A DNA stretch of 64,000 bases, taken from assembly GCA_013396655.1 (NCBI GenBank), contig WBMV01001243.1:62001-126000 (forward strand), read 5' to 3'. Positions within the stretch are counted from its first letter, which is position 1; every line of letters starts with the position of its first letter. The notes under the pieces were generated by a model. It did no database searches and was not told where the DNA came from. It saw nothing but the letters and a program-made list of their open reading frames with translations. Origin of the DNA: Campylorhamphus procurvoides. Lineage: Eukaryota; Chordata; Aves; Passeriformes; Dendrocolaptidae. Positions 11,938-25,448 of the stretch are shown here, one piece after another. Both the position numbers and the translations under genes were made by a program.

Positions 11938-14900
11938 GAGTCAGAGATCATCCCTAGGCCATTAGGAAGCACACTGGAAATTTCTTGCACTGTATTAGGG
12001 GATTTTGAGGTTTTTTACTTTTTATACATCTGGGCCATAAAACGTCCTGTGGCAATGAGTTCTGCTCATGTGCTGTGTAAAAAAGTACTGCCTTGCCATT
12101 AATTTTATGTTGGTTTTGTTTTGTCTTTTACAGTGGTTTCAACAATCTTATTTTTTTGAGAGATGCAAACATTTTAACTAGAAATGTGTACTAAAGATTC
12201 TTCTTAGTGACGTTGAGAGCTGGGTAGAGGTAAATTAGAACATGTTCATACAATATGGGATTCTTCAAAGTTTGAAAAAAATTATTTGCTTTATTACTTT
12301 CACAATTTTTTTGTTTAATTCACCACGTGCACAGAAAGACTACTGCCTTGCTGCCTCTCATGCCATTCTTCATGGCCCAGTGCATTTGCACAGACCTGCT
12401 GTACTGGGGGTGAGTTGCACCTTCTGTGAAAAAGAAGATCATTCTAGGGCCTATAGTCCATCTCCAAAAAATATTTTTCATTACACTTTAGACAAATAAT
12501 TTCACAATTATGTCATGAAAACCCATGGAGTTAGACCAGATTCTGTTAAGGTCAGAATCTGGACTTAATTCCTCCAGGGAAGAACATCTCATCTTAAAAA
12601 AATGCATTATGTTTACTCTCATTGTGGTCTGCCATCTTGCCAGTGTGTGGCATGAAGTCATTGTGAGGGTTAATATTAGGACAGAGTAGGATTTTAAAAT
12701 GTTCTGAACATAATTGACTCAATGGTCAGGTTTCCAGTCCTAATGGGCTGGCTGCTTCAAATTAAATTGAGATATAGCAGGGCCCCTAGTCCACATCAGA
12801 GGATAAGAGCATACTGAATAGAATTGAAAAAATTGAGACAGTTTGTGTTCCTACTTATGAACAAGCAGACAAATCAGCAATTCAGAAATCAGCAGTTATT
12901 AGTTTATTGGCAATTCATGCAGCTTAAAAACAGTAATGGAAATTTGTAACAAGACTGCTATCCCTCTTCTCGCCCCAAAAAAAAAAATCGGCTAACCACA
13001 ATTGCAGGAACAACAGAGAGCCCAAGTGGTAAATTCCTAAAGCAGCTGTTGTGCTGGGGCTGGAGAGGGAGTGAAAGGCAAGGGTTGGAGAGCACAGAAA
13101 GAGGCTTGCTTACATTGTCAGCCCAAAATATCTAGACCTTGTGAGTCAGAATAATGAGGTTAACTTGAAAATGCTCATAATTTGATGCTTTGTCTGACAG
13201 ATTTTGAACCTTCAGTCTGTAGCTTTTGCACACATCATAGGGTCAACAAACAAAAGCTTCCTTAATGAATTTGGGAGCCTGCCTCTTTGTACATCCAAAT
13301 AATTTAGAGGCCTTGAGAGAAAAAAGTAAATGCACAAGCTGAAAACATATCCTCATCTAAACGGACAAGAGGTGTCATCAAAATAGGAGAGGTTCCACCA
13401 CTGACTGACATGGGATAAAGGGCGAAATCAATATAAAACTTTCCTCCATCCCAGTAAAGTGCCTTCCTAGAGTTGCAGTGTTTTCCTGCGAGATCAAGCC
13501 ATGCCAAGAGGACACAGACATGAGGGTGGTGCTCTGCCAGCTCTCACTCAGAGCTGCGAGCTGTCATGGAGGAAAGCAGAGATGACCAGGCTATCTGCAC
13601 GTTGTTCTGGTAAGATCAGCAGCACAGACATGCCTACGTGGTGCTGCGCCAGAACTAGCAACACTCTGATCTGTCCAAACACCTCTGTTGAGTTTGACAC
13701 CTTGACTTGACCCACAGGGCACTCCTCTACACTGTGTGGAGGTACTGCTGGGCAAAGGGAGTATACCAGCCTGGAGATCCTGAAGCAAAATCATTCACTT
13801 GCTTGTGCTTCTTGTTTGACTGTAGCTTTGGATTGTCTTTTCTGGTGTCACGTTTAGTGAAAAGAACAAGCAGGTTTCCTCTGTTCATCTGCTAGAGGTT
13901 TGAGGCTGAGCTACCAACATTGCTGCAGGAATGGGGAGAAGAGAGAAAGGGGGAAAAAAACATCTATTAACTCTTGTTTAGCCTAGGTAGGGAATTCAGA
14001 CTATTGTTATGTCTTGATTAGTCAATCACTGCTTTTACACATAAAATATTGGCTTGAACAGAAAGATGGACTTCCACTAAAGAGCAGAATGCAAACTGGT
14101 TTAAGATCCCCTGAATAGCCCTAGAAATGTTATTACTTTAATAAATAAATTACATGGCATTTCCACAATCTCTGGACAATATCTACTGAAGTCAATTCTT
14201 TGAAGGGCTGAAGGTTTCATATTTCAAAGTTGTTGCAGTGGTCTCTTCCAGGCAGACTGTAAAGTCAAAGAGATGATGCAATGAATGCTTTCAGGCCCAT
14301 TTGTAACTTCCTAATTTCCTTAGGAGAGTGTTACTCTCTTGGTGCAAAAACATGTCATCCCTCTTAATAGCACATGGGCAGTTTATTCACACAGAGGCAA
14401 TATACCCCCTAATGACCAGACCAGAAAGGGTCTATCCAGTAGACTAAACTTTGCCCATACAGTGTTGTGAATCACTTTTTCATGTGCACAGGGTGCTGTT
14501 TATTTCTTGGGGACATTTCCTCCTGGGTTGCTACTGAGTGCCCTGAGGGTCCAACCCCAGTGATGAATGATGCAGGTGGGTGCAGAAGGAAGTGTTTATG
14601 TTGTTTCTGTGCACTGTTCCACCCCATGCTATGACACACTACACAGACTGAGCACAGATCACTTACACCCGCAAATCAACAGCACCTCAGAATTAAGCTA
14701 ATATTTTCAACCTGTGGAAGTAATTAGCCTTCCCCCATTTCAGACACAGTCACTGAAGTCACTGCATGTTCAGCTTTCACTGCTCTTCACCATACTGGGA
14801 GCAGTGATGCTTAATGGCACACCACATTGGCCATGCACACTCACGCACAATCCCAGATCATCCTTACTTAGGCCTACATTGCCGCAAAAAAGTTCACACA

Positions 14901-15479
14901 GGCTAGATGGCAAAGAGATATCAGGCACAATGTCTGCATAAAGCAGAGGCAAAATATCTGACTTATTTATGGGTGAATGTGGGAAAGTCAAGAAACTACA
15001 TGTATAACATAAGTATGCAAAACTATGGGTACACCCATGTGCCAGTTATCTGACTCCTCGGACTGTTTAAACTTCCCAGCCAAGCACTGGCTTCTCCTAA
15101 ATTCTCTCCTTCTATCTCTTATTTGCTCTGCAGTTTATCTCTGCATGTATCTCATGCATTTTTCTGTGTTTCTTTCTAAATAAAGACAGCAGAGTTCCCT
15201 GAGAATGGAATGATATGAATTTATTCCTTGTCAAACCATCAGTTCCAGGGAACAGCAAGAACATTCCCATTCACAGGTTTTCATATGCCAAAGTATCCTG
15301 GGTTCATCATTGGATTTAATCTGTAAGAAATGTAGTGGGTTAGAATCCTCCTGCTGTGACAGAGCAGGTGGGAGTTTAATCCTTTACAGTACTGTCTTCC
15401 ATGGAAAGAAGTCCTTTGTTACCAATTAAAATTTTCTTGTTCATAGCTAGTCCACAGGTATTTTGGCACCCAGAATTTG

Positions 15480-16455
15480 GTGCCCTGAGAAGAGGCCCCA
15501 TCTGACTGTAAGCTGCTGAATTTTGTCCTGATTTTCAAGAAGGGCAAGAAGGAGGACCCTGGACAGTACAGGCCTGTCAGTCTCACTTAAGTGCCTGGTA
15601 AGGTTGTGGAGTACTTTTATGGAAAGTACTGAAAAACACCTGAAAAACAACACAGTTCTTGGTCACAACCAGCACAGCTCCATGAGAGGAAAGTCCTGCT
15701 TATCAAAACTGATTTCTTTCTATGACAAGGTAACGCACCGTGTTGATCAAGGGAAGCCACTTGATGTCATCTTTTTGGACTTCACTAAAGCTTTCAATAC
15801 CGTCTCACAGGATCCTTCTGGACTAAATATCCAGCAGAGCTGGATAAAACACATCATGTGGTGGGNCAGCCAGGAGGGCCAACCCTGTCCTGGGGGGCAT
15901 CAGGCAAAGCATCATCAGCTGGTCAAGAGAGGGGATTGTCCCGCTCTGCTCTGCACTGGGGTGGCCCCACCTGCAATATTGTGGGCAGTTTTGGGCACCA
16001 CATTATAAGATATTAAGCCCTTAGAGAGTGTCCAAAGGAGGGCAACGAAGATGGTGAAGGGCCTTGAGGGGAAATCTTATGAGGAACAGTTGAGGTCAAT
16101 GGGTCTGTTCAGCATGGAGGAGACTAAGGGGAAACCTCATTGCAGTCTACAACTTCTTCATGAGAGGAAGAGGAAAGACAGACACTGGTATCTTCTCTGT
16201 AGTGACCAGTGACAGGACCTGAGGAAATGGCCTGAAATTTTGTCAGGGAGGTTTAGGTTGGATATTAGGAATAGGTTCTTCACCCAGAGAGTGGTTGTGT
16301 GCTGGAACAGGCTTCCCAGGGAAGCACCAAGTCTGGCAGAGTTCAGGAATCATTTGCATGATACTGTTAGACACCTGGTGTGACTGTCCTGTACAGGGAT
16401 AAGAGTTGGTCTTAATGATGCTGGTGGGTCTTTTCCAATTCAGCATATTCTGTGG
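15480..16455 (+). mobile_element. CR1 LINE, reverse transcriptase plus 3' end, interior missing
   Basis: A plus-strand CR1 keeps part of the pol-like ORF2. At about 15540-15860 it encodes the N-terminal half of RT, including a clear motif A read as FLDFTKAFNTV near 15772-15810. The first catalytic Asp position (FLD) is kept, but the family's KAFD is KAFN here. The usual next ~600-800 bases (RT motifs B to D, thumb) are absent: at the n at 15866 the sequence jumps to the C-terminal part ('cagctggtcaagaga', 'ggggattgtcccgctctgct') and runs to the 3' end at 16455 ('gtgggtcttttccaattc' then 'atattctgtgg'). An open frame of 134 codons spans the junction from 15604 to 16008, so an ORF caller could report it as a small gene. 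It is a transposon relic. Confidence 0.92.
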
Positions 16456-19244
16456 GGAGTAGTTTTGATGTTTGTTACCGCAGGTGTCTAACTGCAGTAG
16501 AGCAAATTGCACAGGGGAATTCAGATGCAAGGACAATAGCATGGACAGGACTTTCTGGACACCGGGATTAGCAGCTGCCTCAGACAGCTAAGCCACATGA
16601 AGATGGAAGCTAAAGCAAATGTTTGCCAGCTGTGCTGACCACCTGTATGACTGATGGTAAGGAGGCCAAGGCCACCAGGAACACAGAGCCGCTCTCCATC
16701 ACCTTCACAGTCTACTCCAGGCACCTTGATTTCATTATACACAGGATGGAAGGCTTTGAAAGGGCAGTGAGGAACTCTGCACATGGGAGGTGCATGTGTA
16801 TCGCCCTGCTGCAGTTCATTTAGCCTGTCCTCTGCTAGACCCACCACTTCAGGTATAGCCTGGTCATTGAGTGCAGTCATAAAACTATTAAGCATTTGAG
16901 TTTTGTTTTTTTCTTAAGTGTCTGGGTAGGCTGTACCCATTTAGACTTCAAAGGTGAGAGACCACCTGAGGAAGGTATGAACAAAAGAGGGGCCTGAATG
17001 GCTCCCGCCTGTCTAATCCTACAACATCCAAGGAGGCATCTGTAAGCACAGCAAGGCAAGGAGAAACGTCTGCAGTTGCTCTCCATCTTTTCCCCACTCA
17101 ATATAGAGAGCACTCCAGTAGACAGAAATAATTTTTACGATAATGTGATGTGTCTGGTTGGAAAAACATTTGAAATCCCTAAGAACAAAGACATTACATA
17201 GGTTTGTGGCTGAGGTCACCTTTTCTTGTTGCTGTCTTTGAAGTGTTATTTATTTTGAAAGCAATGTCACATCTTGTCATAGACAGATTTTTTTTATACA
17301 TAAATGGAAGAAATAAGTCCAGGTCCTCCATACTCTTTACTCTAAATTTCCTCAAATTGTAACTCTCCACATCTGCTGCCCCACATTTTGTGGTCCACGT
17401 ATTCCAGAAAGATTTGGAGAGGCACGTGACAGGCACTACTTAACTCTGTATGATCTCTCCTGGAAACCTCTTCCCTTACCTTAGCATTTCCAATGGCAGC
17501 AAAGCACTCCTGAATATTCAGCCCAAGAGAGGGTTAAGGAAGAAGGGAGAAATAAGGATCAGCTCCCCAAATGCATTCGTTGTAGTGTGTAGCCTGAGTG
17601 ATGTTAATCTTAGCCGAAAATCTGTGTGCTATTTTGGGCACTGGAACTTGGGCTTCTGCAGGGTGTCTGTGCTTTGGTCTGTCTGCAAGGGATATAAAAT
17701 GGCTTGCTGTTGGCAGACCTTAATCTTTCAAATACTGGTGGCAACCACTTGCCTTGCAGGAGGGGGACTGAGAGTCACATTCAGAAACCTTTGGGAAAGG
17801 CAGAAAACAATATCATATGATGCTGATGATCAGACCATCTTGGATATTGCCAGACAAATTCCCTAGAGCTGCCAATATTCCATCTGGAGATTTTCATTTG
17901 AAAGAACACCCTTCTTTGCCATAATCTGAAGTGGGCTTTCACAGTGTTTTGCCTGTTCAGCAGATTGGCTTATGGTCTTAACTGGTCTGATTATCAGACA
18001 GTGCAGTTTACAATAATATTGAGACATCAGTTAACCCAATTTGACATATCTTGAGACAGTCACAAGTGACAAGTTTCTCTGGGACATGGAAGGCTTTTAA
18101 ACAAGTTTTCCATGTTTGGTGAGAACTGCAGCTCCTTTGTTGAAGCCTGAAAGGTCTGTCAAAGGGATAGAATTCATAAAAGAGTCATGAAAGTGGCAAA
18201 GACTCCTTTTAAACTGAAAAAAAACCCCAAACAATGCCTCATACTAACAGTGACTTTTTCCCCCTCTCTTATTTTACTGGTTTTTTTTTTCCAGCAGAGT
18301 ATGTAGTGCACTGCACAGAAGAAACAGAGCAAGATTTCATGGAAAGGACAGAGAGATCTTTAACTCTCAGAATGGGCTACCCCATTGAAGGTGGAAAGTC
18401 AAATGCACCCTGCAGCATTTATTCAACTTGTAAAGATTAAAATTAATGGCTTGGTAAGATACTTCTAGGAATATTATGGACAGTCATTAATTCACAATCT
18501 TCTTTAGATGTCATTACCTCCCACACACACCTTCCAAAAACTTGATCATCTGCATTTCTTTCTTTTTTTTTTTTATTAGTTCAAGATTGCTATCACTATA
18601 CTAATTTGACTCCAGCTTTTGACCAGAGAAAAGCACAACCATGATCATGCTAGTGTTCAGACAGACCTGTCTGTTGTGCAGTAATGGATCAGCATGAGCA
18701 GAGCAGAGAGGACGCAAGTCAGGATATCCTGTGTAATTAAAGTATCTGCTCAAGACAAAAGCAAGCTGCACAGGCTTGTATTTCTTTCTGGTACTCTTAT
18801 TAGAACATGTGGTAGCAACAGTGTTTACAACAGGGGAAGCTTTGTGGCTGCTGGCTCCTTAAAAATAAGGTGGAGGTCATGTCCTTCTTTCCTTAGGAAA
18901 AGTCTTCTTTGTGTTTTAGGCAGCAAAAAGTAAACCACACCAGCGATAGGCATAGTCTTAAGTAGATCACTCATGCCATTTCACAACAGCTCTTTACTTA
19001 AGAAGCTACCTCAAGACCTCCACATATATGACTAAAACCTCTAGTGTACTACCACTCTGACAGTGCCTGATAATTTCAAAGGAATAAAAAAAGGCTGTGG
19101 TGGCCTATCCAGGAGAGATACCAGAGAGTACCCCGACTAGAGAGCTGAGCACCAAAGTAGTAGAGAAGGTTCTGGAACAAAGGACTTAAGCATGTGATGG
19201 TACTACAGAAATGTAGCTTTTCAGTTATTTTGTGAAATGTCAAT
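16456..19244. other. Unique sequence, no gene recognised
   Basis: Short frames exist on both strands (for example 16521-16895 minus, 17450-17866 plus), but I recognise no domain or splice structure. A run of 12 T lies at 18563-18574. Otherwise this is ordinary AT-rich unique DNA. Confidence 0.55.
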
Positions 19245-19820
19245 AGAGCCATAGAATCATAGAATTGTTTAGGTTGGAAAAGACCTTTGAGATCATCAAG
19301 TCCAACCCAGAACTGCCAAGTCTAACACTTGACCAAGTCCCTAAGTGCCACATTTACACATCTTTTAAATACCTCCAGGGATGGTGATTCAGCCACTTTC
19401 CTGGGCAGCCTGTTTTTCCTAATATCCAATCACTCTTCTGGCATAGCTGGAGGCCATTTCTTTTTGCCCTGTCACTTGTTAGCTAGGAGAAGAGACAGGA
19501 CCTCCACCTGGCTACAATCTCCTTACAGGTACTTGTGGCGACTGATTAAGTCTGCCCTGAGCTTCCTTTTCTCCAGGCTAAACACCCTCAGCTCCCTCGG
19601 CAGCTCCTCATAGCTCCAAACCCTTCTCCAGCTCCATTGCCATTCTCTGGACACAGTCCAGCACCCCAGTGCTTTCTTGTAGTGAGGTACCCAAAACTGA
19701 GCACAGCACTTGAGGAGTGTCATCACCAGTGCCAGCTACAGAGGGACAGTCACTGCCCTGGTCCTGCTGACCACACTATTGCTGATAAAAGCCAGGATTC
19801 CACTGGCTTTCTTGGTCAAC
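19245..19820 (-). mobile_element. CR1 LINE, 3' end and C-terminal coding remnant
   Basis: The plus strand begins 'atagaatcatagaattgtt', then 'aggttggaaaagacctttga', the reverse complement of a CR1 3' end. It continues through 'aaatacctccagggatggtg', 'cttttctccaggctaaaca' and 'gctttcttgtagtgaggta', the C-terminal ORF2 region, ending near 'gctttcttggtcaac'. Small deletions interrupt the reading frame, for example around 19410-19450. It belongs to the same broad subfamily as the copy at 10476-10602 and extends much further 5'. Confidence 0.92.
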
Positions 19821-20581
19821 CGGGATCCTTTGGAAAAACATCTAGAGAAAACAATTTCTGTTTCTTAATAGGTAAATGAAATTTGGTTTGCAGCTAATGC
19901 TTATGTCTGTCCTGAACACTTCCCAGAAGAAAGCAAGTATGAATATCCCCACAGAGTCTCAGCAGTCCTTCCCGTGGTAAGAGTCAAGCAGACCCCTTAC
20001 TGGCCTAACTGTAGGAGACCTAGGCCATGTCCACATAACTTTGTTTGTCCCTACAAGTCACTGTCTTGCTCTCTGCTGCTTAGAGGAAACCTCCAGTCAC
20101 CTCTTCACAAAACCATTCTGTGCCAATGAGGTGATGTTAGCAGAGGGCAGGTGCCATCCCACAACCTTTAGTAGGGCTGGAAGCTTGCTGGGTCACACTA
20201 TATGCATGTGCATAGGCAGGCACATCAGGCTTTGGAGTAAAATTGTCAACACTTTCCCTAGGCATGTGACACTTTTTCTATGTCTAAGTTCAGATAAGGG
20301 AATCTTTTTTCAGTCAATATTAAATTTAACCCTTTGTTTTGCACATCAATAAAAAAACCAACTGGGCCATATATTCAATTTCCTCAGATCCATTGACTCC
20401 CAGTGGTATCAATGGAAATGTATGGGTATTAATCAGCTGCATGGGACTGGCTAATAATCCCAGTACATCCAGACTTAAAGGCTTATTTTATACACTGTTA
20501 ATGTTTCAGTGTCAGACAGGATTTTGGTAACTATTACTAGAGGATTTCATGCTTTATGTAGTTATAATGTTTTAGAATGTT

Positions 20582-20607
20582 AAAAAAAACAAACAAACAA
20601 AAAAACA
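20582..20607. repeat. (CAAA)n low-complexity run
   Basis: A run of eight A is followed by 'caaacaaac' units and another A run. It is simple-sequence DNA. Confidence 0.85.
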
Positions 20608-23170
20608 ACTTTACAACAATATGAACAAAATACTCCTTATCCTATTGATAAATCTATTTAATACAATGTGTTGTTCTGTCCTCAGTCCAGCCACGACATC
20701 TGTTTTCTTGGCTTTACAGTACTTAGCACAATGAATCACTTGCCTCCAGTCATTTGCTATCCTGGCATGTTATGCTGCCTAACTCTTAGGAAAATTCCAC
20801 CCCGTCTCCTCCAGATAATCCAGCCATGCTGCACTCCTTGCTCCCACTGCAACAGCAGTGGGATATGCCTGACTCTTTCTCTGTCAGCACAAACCTTCCA
20901 AGACCTATAGCTTACAAAGTCTCCCTTCTTGTCTGTACAAATTGCTCCTTCCCAGATGCACACAGCCTGTTTTGAAGTGCCTTCACAAGGCTCTTCCAGC
21001 CCCTATGTCTATGTTGGTATTAAAAAGGGAAAATAATGAATAAATAAATGCAATTAATGTCCCCATAGCACAGCTCACAAATGCTCCACAAAACAGAGAG
21101 GTCCAATTGAACCCACTTTTGTGAACAGCCTAAACTACACCCTGGGGTATGTCCGAGGACTGTGCTCACAGGACACACAGGCATTTAAGGGGTGGGGAGC
21201 CCTAGCCTTCCTGGATTTTCTAATCCATAAAGAGTAGCATTTGATGAGATGTAGCCAGTGCACTACTTGGCAGTCCCTGCTGCCTGCAGGCAGGGTGGCT
21301 GCCTGAGGGTGCTGTCAGCAAGGTAAACAGTGAGGACAAGGTTGGAGAGCCTGGCCAAAACACATCAGCATGCATAGCTTGCTTTCTGCTGCATATTGAC
21401 TCCCATAGAAGATGTCTCTCTTTAAATTATCCAAAGGTCTTCAATGGAGTGTCAGTGAGCAATGAGGTAGTGACTTACAGGTCTGGAAAATACCTATTTG
21501 CAAACTTCATGGAGGGCCAGGAGGAAACTGTGACTTCAGGTTCTGGGAAGAGCAGTGTTGTGAGACCAGTGCAAGAAAATCCTTTTGGCACAGGGATAGC
21601 CTTGTGTCTCCATGGGGCTTCCCAGGAGTTTTCTGTACATGTGTAAAGCATGGGCAGGTGAGGTGGAAAACAAAGGTAACCCAGGGATACCTGGGCCAAG
21701 AGTAGATATCTTCTTGTGGGATGGCACAGGGACTTGTGATTATTCAGGTACAGTCCCAGCCCAGGTTCTATCTAGAGAAAAGAATCCTTTTCCTTTCACA
21801 CCTTCCCACGTGGTTCTGGGAAAAGGCTAGGACCGCTCTAGCTGAGGGACACCTATCCTGGAGCTATTCCCAGGAATCCCCTGCTATTCATGAGTGAGGG
21901 AGACTAGAGGACATATGAAAAGCTAAGTTTGAAGGTGAAAGCCAGTTACATGCATACCCATCACAGCAAGATAAATGTCTTGCCAGGTCTCCCTGCTCCA
22001 AATTTGCATCCCAAACTACCTCAGCTATAACACTACCATCCTTTGGTTTACAAGTCAGCCGTTGTGTCTCCTGAGCTGGGACTCATCAGGAGGAGCCCTT
22101 CCCAAAACAGGTGTAGGGGCTCCATGAACTCCTCTCCTCTTGACTGCAGAGGCAATAATTGAAGCTTTCTGGAGCAGAGGTTTTTAAAGATCTTAACTAT
22201 AAGCTCCTGGGGAGTTCCAGCTGTATGTTAGGCTGATCACAAGGCAAGAGGCTATTTATAATCTACAGTATTAAGTGCTAGTGAGGAACAAGGGTAAATG
22301 TTACAGAACTGCTTAAGCAGCTACTTGTATCAGCTGGCTTTGGGAAGTCTAGTAAAATCAGCCTTTGGGCCTCCATCATGTATAGAAGGACCAGGAAATA
22401 AAAAGGGAATCTCAGAAACAATAGCTCTTCAACAGGGCTGCTGCTTCTTTCTGGCTTTAGCTCTGTTTTCTTCCTTGTGCATGCCAGGAACTTAAAATTC
22501 TAGTTTATAAGACAGAAAATACCAAATACCTGATGACAAAGGAAGACAATAAGTCCAGGAGTTCTGAGGCTTTTCTCAAGATATTTGAAGAGTTTAACTC
22601 ACTAAGTGGTATAAACAGATAGGTCACTATCTAGAGCTTATGAAAGCTTGGAGTACCACCAATCTGAAATCTGAAGTGGAAAATAAATTGAACTTTTTCA
22701 TAAGCTCACTCAAAACCATCTGATCTTCAGGCAATGTCTTCTGTTTTAGAAAAGCCTGCTCTGCCTTGCTTAAAATCAAACTGGGGCATTTTAGATAATT
22801 TATGCTTGAAACAATTAAGTGGCAACAGCTTGTCTATGGTCAGTTAGCCAGAGATCACTCCATTTTGATCTATTGATTATGGAATTAAAATGTTGCTTTG
22901 AGGATAGAAATGAAAGACAGCAGTATGCATCTCTGAAGACAAATTCTGCTCTTTTCAACCTGTGTAGCCAAAGGATAGGAATGTCTGACTGAAGAGACAT
23001 ATAACTATTTTAAAACTGCCCCAGGTCTCCTGACAGCCCTTGCCTATCAGGAAAGTGTCTTTGGCTCTCAAGTGATTGTATAAATACTGCGCACTGCATG
23101 AGGAAGTGTTCTGTTATTTATTGAATATCCAAATAAACAACAACATAAAACCCCTGTGAATAGTCAGAGC

Positions 23171-23188
23171 AAAAAAAAAAAAAAAAAA
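23171..23188. repeat. Poly(A) run, 18 bases
   Basis: An uninterrupted run of 18 A. I saw no processed-transcript body immediately upstream, so I treat it as a homopolymer and not as a retrogene tail. Confidence 0.85.
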
Positions 23189-25144
23189 GAGATTTGTTTT
23201 CTTTGGGCAATGCAGCTCTTCCATACGTACCTTCCGTTTTGACACTTGGGGTTTTTTTTCTGTCTTCCCAAATATTCTTGCATATTTAAAGTGTGAAGGG
23301 ACTTGCTGCATTCATTTGTGGCAAAGCATTCATTTGTCCCTTCTCCCAATTAAAGTTCATAGAAAACACATACAATCCTTGTTTTCAAATGCACTAATAA
23401 TTCCTTGCTTACACAGTTCCCTGCCCTCAAATAAAGTGTGCTCAGTGCTCAGCCACTGTCCTGCCCTAGGCTATGGACATCAGGGAGATAAACTGATGTA
23501 CTCTTTCCCATTTAAAACAGAATTTTTAGACAGTGCCCAGTTTTCCAAGGGCTATATTTCTAAGGTGTTTTATGTAGGAGCAAGGACTTGGAAAAAAACC
23601 TTCTGTCCTGCAGAATATGGTCCACCAGAGGCAATTACACTCTACAAGCCCTTTCGTAAAGAGGACTTTTCCCCTATATTCCTGCTGACAGGCTATTCCA
23701 AACCAATACAAATTGGAAGTCTGAGGTTAAGAGGTATAAGAGAAGGGAATAAAAACATTGTAGCGTAGTATTTTTACTGGTTAAAACAACCTAACGTTCC
23801 CATCCAGCTTCCCCTGGTCACCAATTTAATTCTCCCAGCTCAGTAGGATATTACAAAGTGATTAGTCCAAATGCTTAACCTCAATTCTGGGTGCTGCAGA
23901 TGGCTTCTAAGAGGAAGTAAAATTGATGTTTTAGTCAAGACTTTTTTTTTATGCAGCACTGAAAAATGTCCTACTTTCCTCAGAGCTGTGGGGCACTTCC
24001 TCACTCATCTCGCTGTTTTTTGCTGGCCAAAACTGCTCAAGAAAAGTACAGTCGCTTGGCTTTTTTCTTCATCTGATACTTCCTTGATTCTGTGCATAGT
24101 AACTATCAGAACAATTGTCATTTAACTTGAGGGGAATGGCACTCTTTTCTCATTTCATCTTTAGATACGGTATCTACCACCTTCAGTGGAGTATAAAATT
24201 GCTCACATGCAAGAAATACTAATGGAGTCACTCCTTTTTCAGCATAAGTACATAAATCTCATAAACTCCAAATATCCATACCTCTCTGTGTCATCCCTTG
24301 GCTGACATATTTTGTCACAAATAGTACCAAACCCTGGAATCTTTTCTTTTCCCATTGTTTACCCAGATATTAAATGCCAAAAGACTTTGCCTTTTGTCTT
24401 GCAGTCAGTGATTTGCTTCCACATATCACTTTTGGGTCAGTCTTATCAAAAGGTTGCTGAGAAGCTGAGCAGACAATATTACTTTTGTTTGTCTCTTCTA
24501 GCAAACCCCAACAGCTTTCAAAGCTCTGGTTTGGTTCTGTTACAAAGTAGGGCAAGTTAATATGAGAATTTATGTCTTACTTTCAGTCTATCATCTATTT
24601 CTTTTAGTGTTGTTGAATGTGTAATGTCTGTCCTAGTGGAAGCCTCTGAGGAGATCTGGAGGCTCTACTATCCACTGCAGTTTTTAAGTAGCTCTGTGAC
24701 ACATCAGCTGGTAACAGTCATCTGATCTCTCACAAAAGAGCCCTAAAAGATGTATTTCCATACTGTCTTCCTGAGTTTACCATGATATAACCCCCCCGCC
24801 CCCTTTCCCGTTTTTTCTTTTGCTATGCTTCTTACATGGTCATTTTGGCAAGAGCAACACAGTCCCTCCTTCTTCTTAGAGACTGAAGTAATTTGTAGCC
24901 ATTATTTACACTGATGTCTCTGGCTCTCTAAAACTCATCTAATTTAACCTTACAATTTCTCTTTTATGTCTAATGTGGCAATGTCTGCTCTGTTCCAAAG
25001 TAATTGTTGTACTGGGATGTGTGGCTTTTACACGTGAAGGAGATTTGGGGGAGAAATATTCAAGATCTTTGAGACTTAATATAACTTTGTATTGCTGCTG
25101 GATCACAAAAATTTTGCCCAGACTGTGCAGGACAGCTGTGGAGG

Positions 25145-25448
25145 CTTTGCAGTCCTCAACACAGGAAAGACATGGACCTTTTGGGATGAGTCCAGAGAAC
25201 GGCCACAAAAATAATCAAAAAAAATGGCCGGAGTACCTCTCCTTTGAGGACAGGCTAAGAAAGGAGTTGAGGCTGTTCAGCCTAGAGAAGCAAAGGCTCT
25301 GGGGAGACATTGTAGCACCTTCCAGTACCTTAAGGGAGCCTACAAGAAAGATGGAGAGTGACTTTTTGCAAGGTCATGTAGTGATAGGACAAGGTGGAAC
25401 AGCTTCAAACTGAAGCAGAATAGGTTAGACTAGACGTTAGGAAGAAAT
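25145..25448 (+). mobile_element. CR1 LINE, C-terminal ORF2 fragment cut at an n
   Basis: The plus-strand CR1 segment includes 'acaggaaagacatggacctt', 'gagtccagagaacggccaca', 'tcctttgaggacaggctaag', 'gcctagagaagcaaaggctc' and 'gtagtgataggacaaggtg', the C-terminal ORF2 region and the start of the 3' UTR. It stops at 'ttaggaagaaat' directly before the n at 25449. The ~250-base tail with the terminal repeats is missing, although CR1 copies are normally truncated at the 5' end. The sequence after the n is unrelated. The open frame at 24973-25413 covers this fragment and is not a host gene. The 5' boundary is approximate. Confidence 0.9.

Larger units (their letters stand above)
10603..15479. other. 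Unique sequence with minor tandem repeats
   Basis: No gene is recognised. It holds a CAA/ATA-type run at 11504-11526, a 17-bp tandem duplication at 11904-11937, a run of 11 A near 12977 and several short frames (for example 12242-12499 and 13501-13710) without recognisable domains. Confidence 0.55.
19821..25144. other. Unique sequence, no gene recognised
   Basis: No coding or mobile element is recognised. It contains a CAAA-type run at 20582-20607, an 18-A homopolymer at 23171-23188 and a C-rich patch at 24791-24809. The open frame of 150 codons at 23316-23768 shows no domain that I know and no exon-like boundaries that I can support. Confidence 0.55.

Noticed and set aside
15604..16008. Open frame of 134 codons as a host gene
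   Set aside because: It is CR1 ORF2: RT motif A joined across an n to the C-terminal region, ending inside the same transposon copy.
23171..23188. Poly(A) as the tail of a processed pseudogene
   Set aside because: No transcript-like body, poly(A) signal at the right spacing or flanking target duplication was seen.
24973..25413. Open frame of 146 codons as a gene
   Set aside because: Its second half is CR1 ORF2 C-terminal sequence and its first half shows no recognisable domain.
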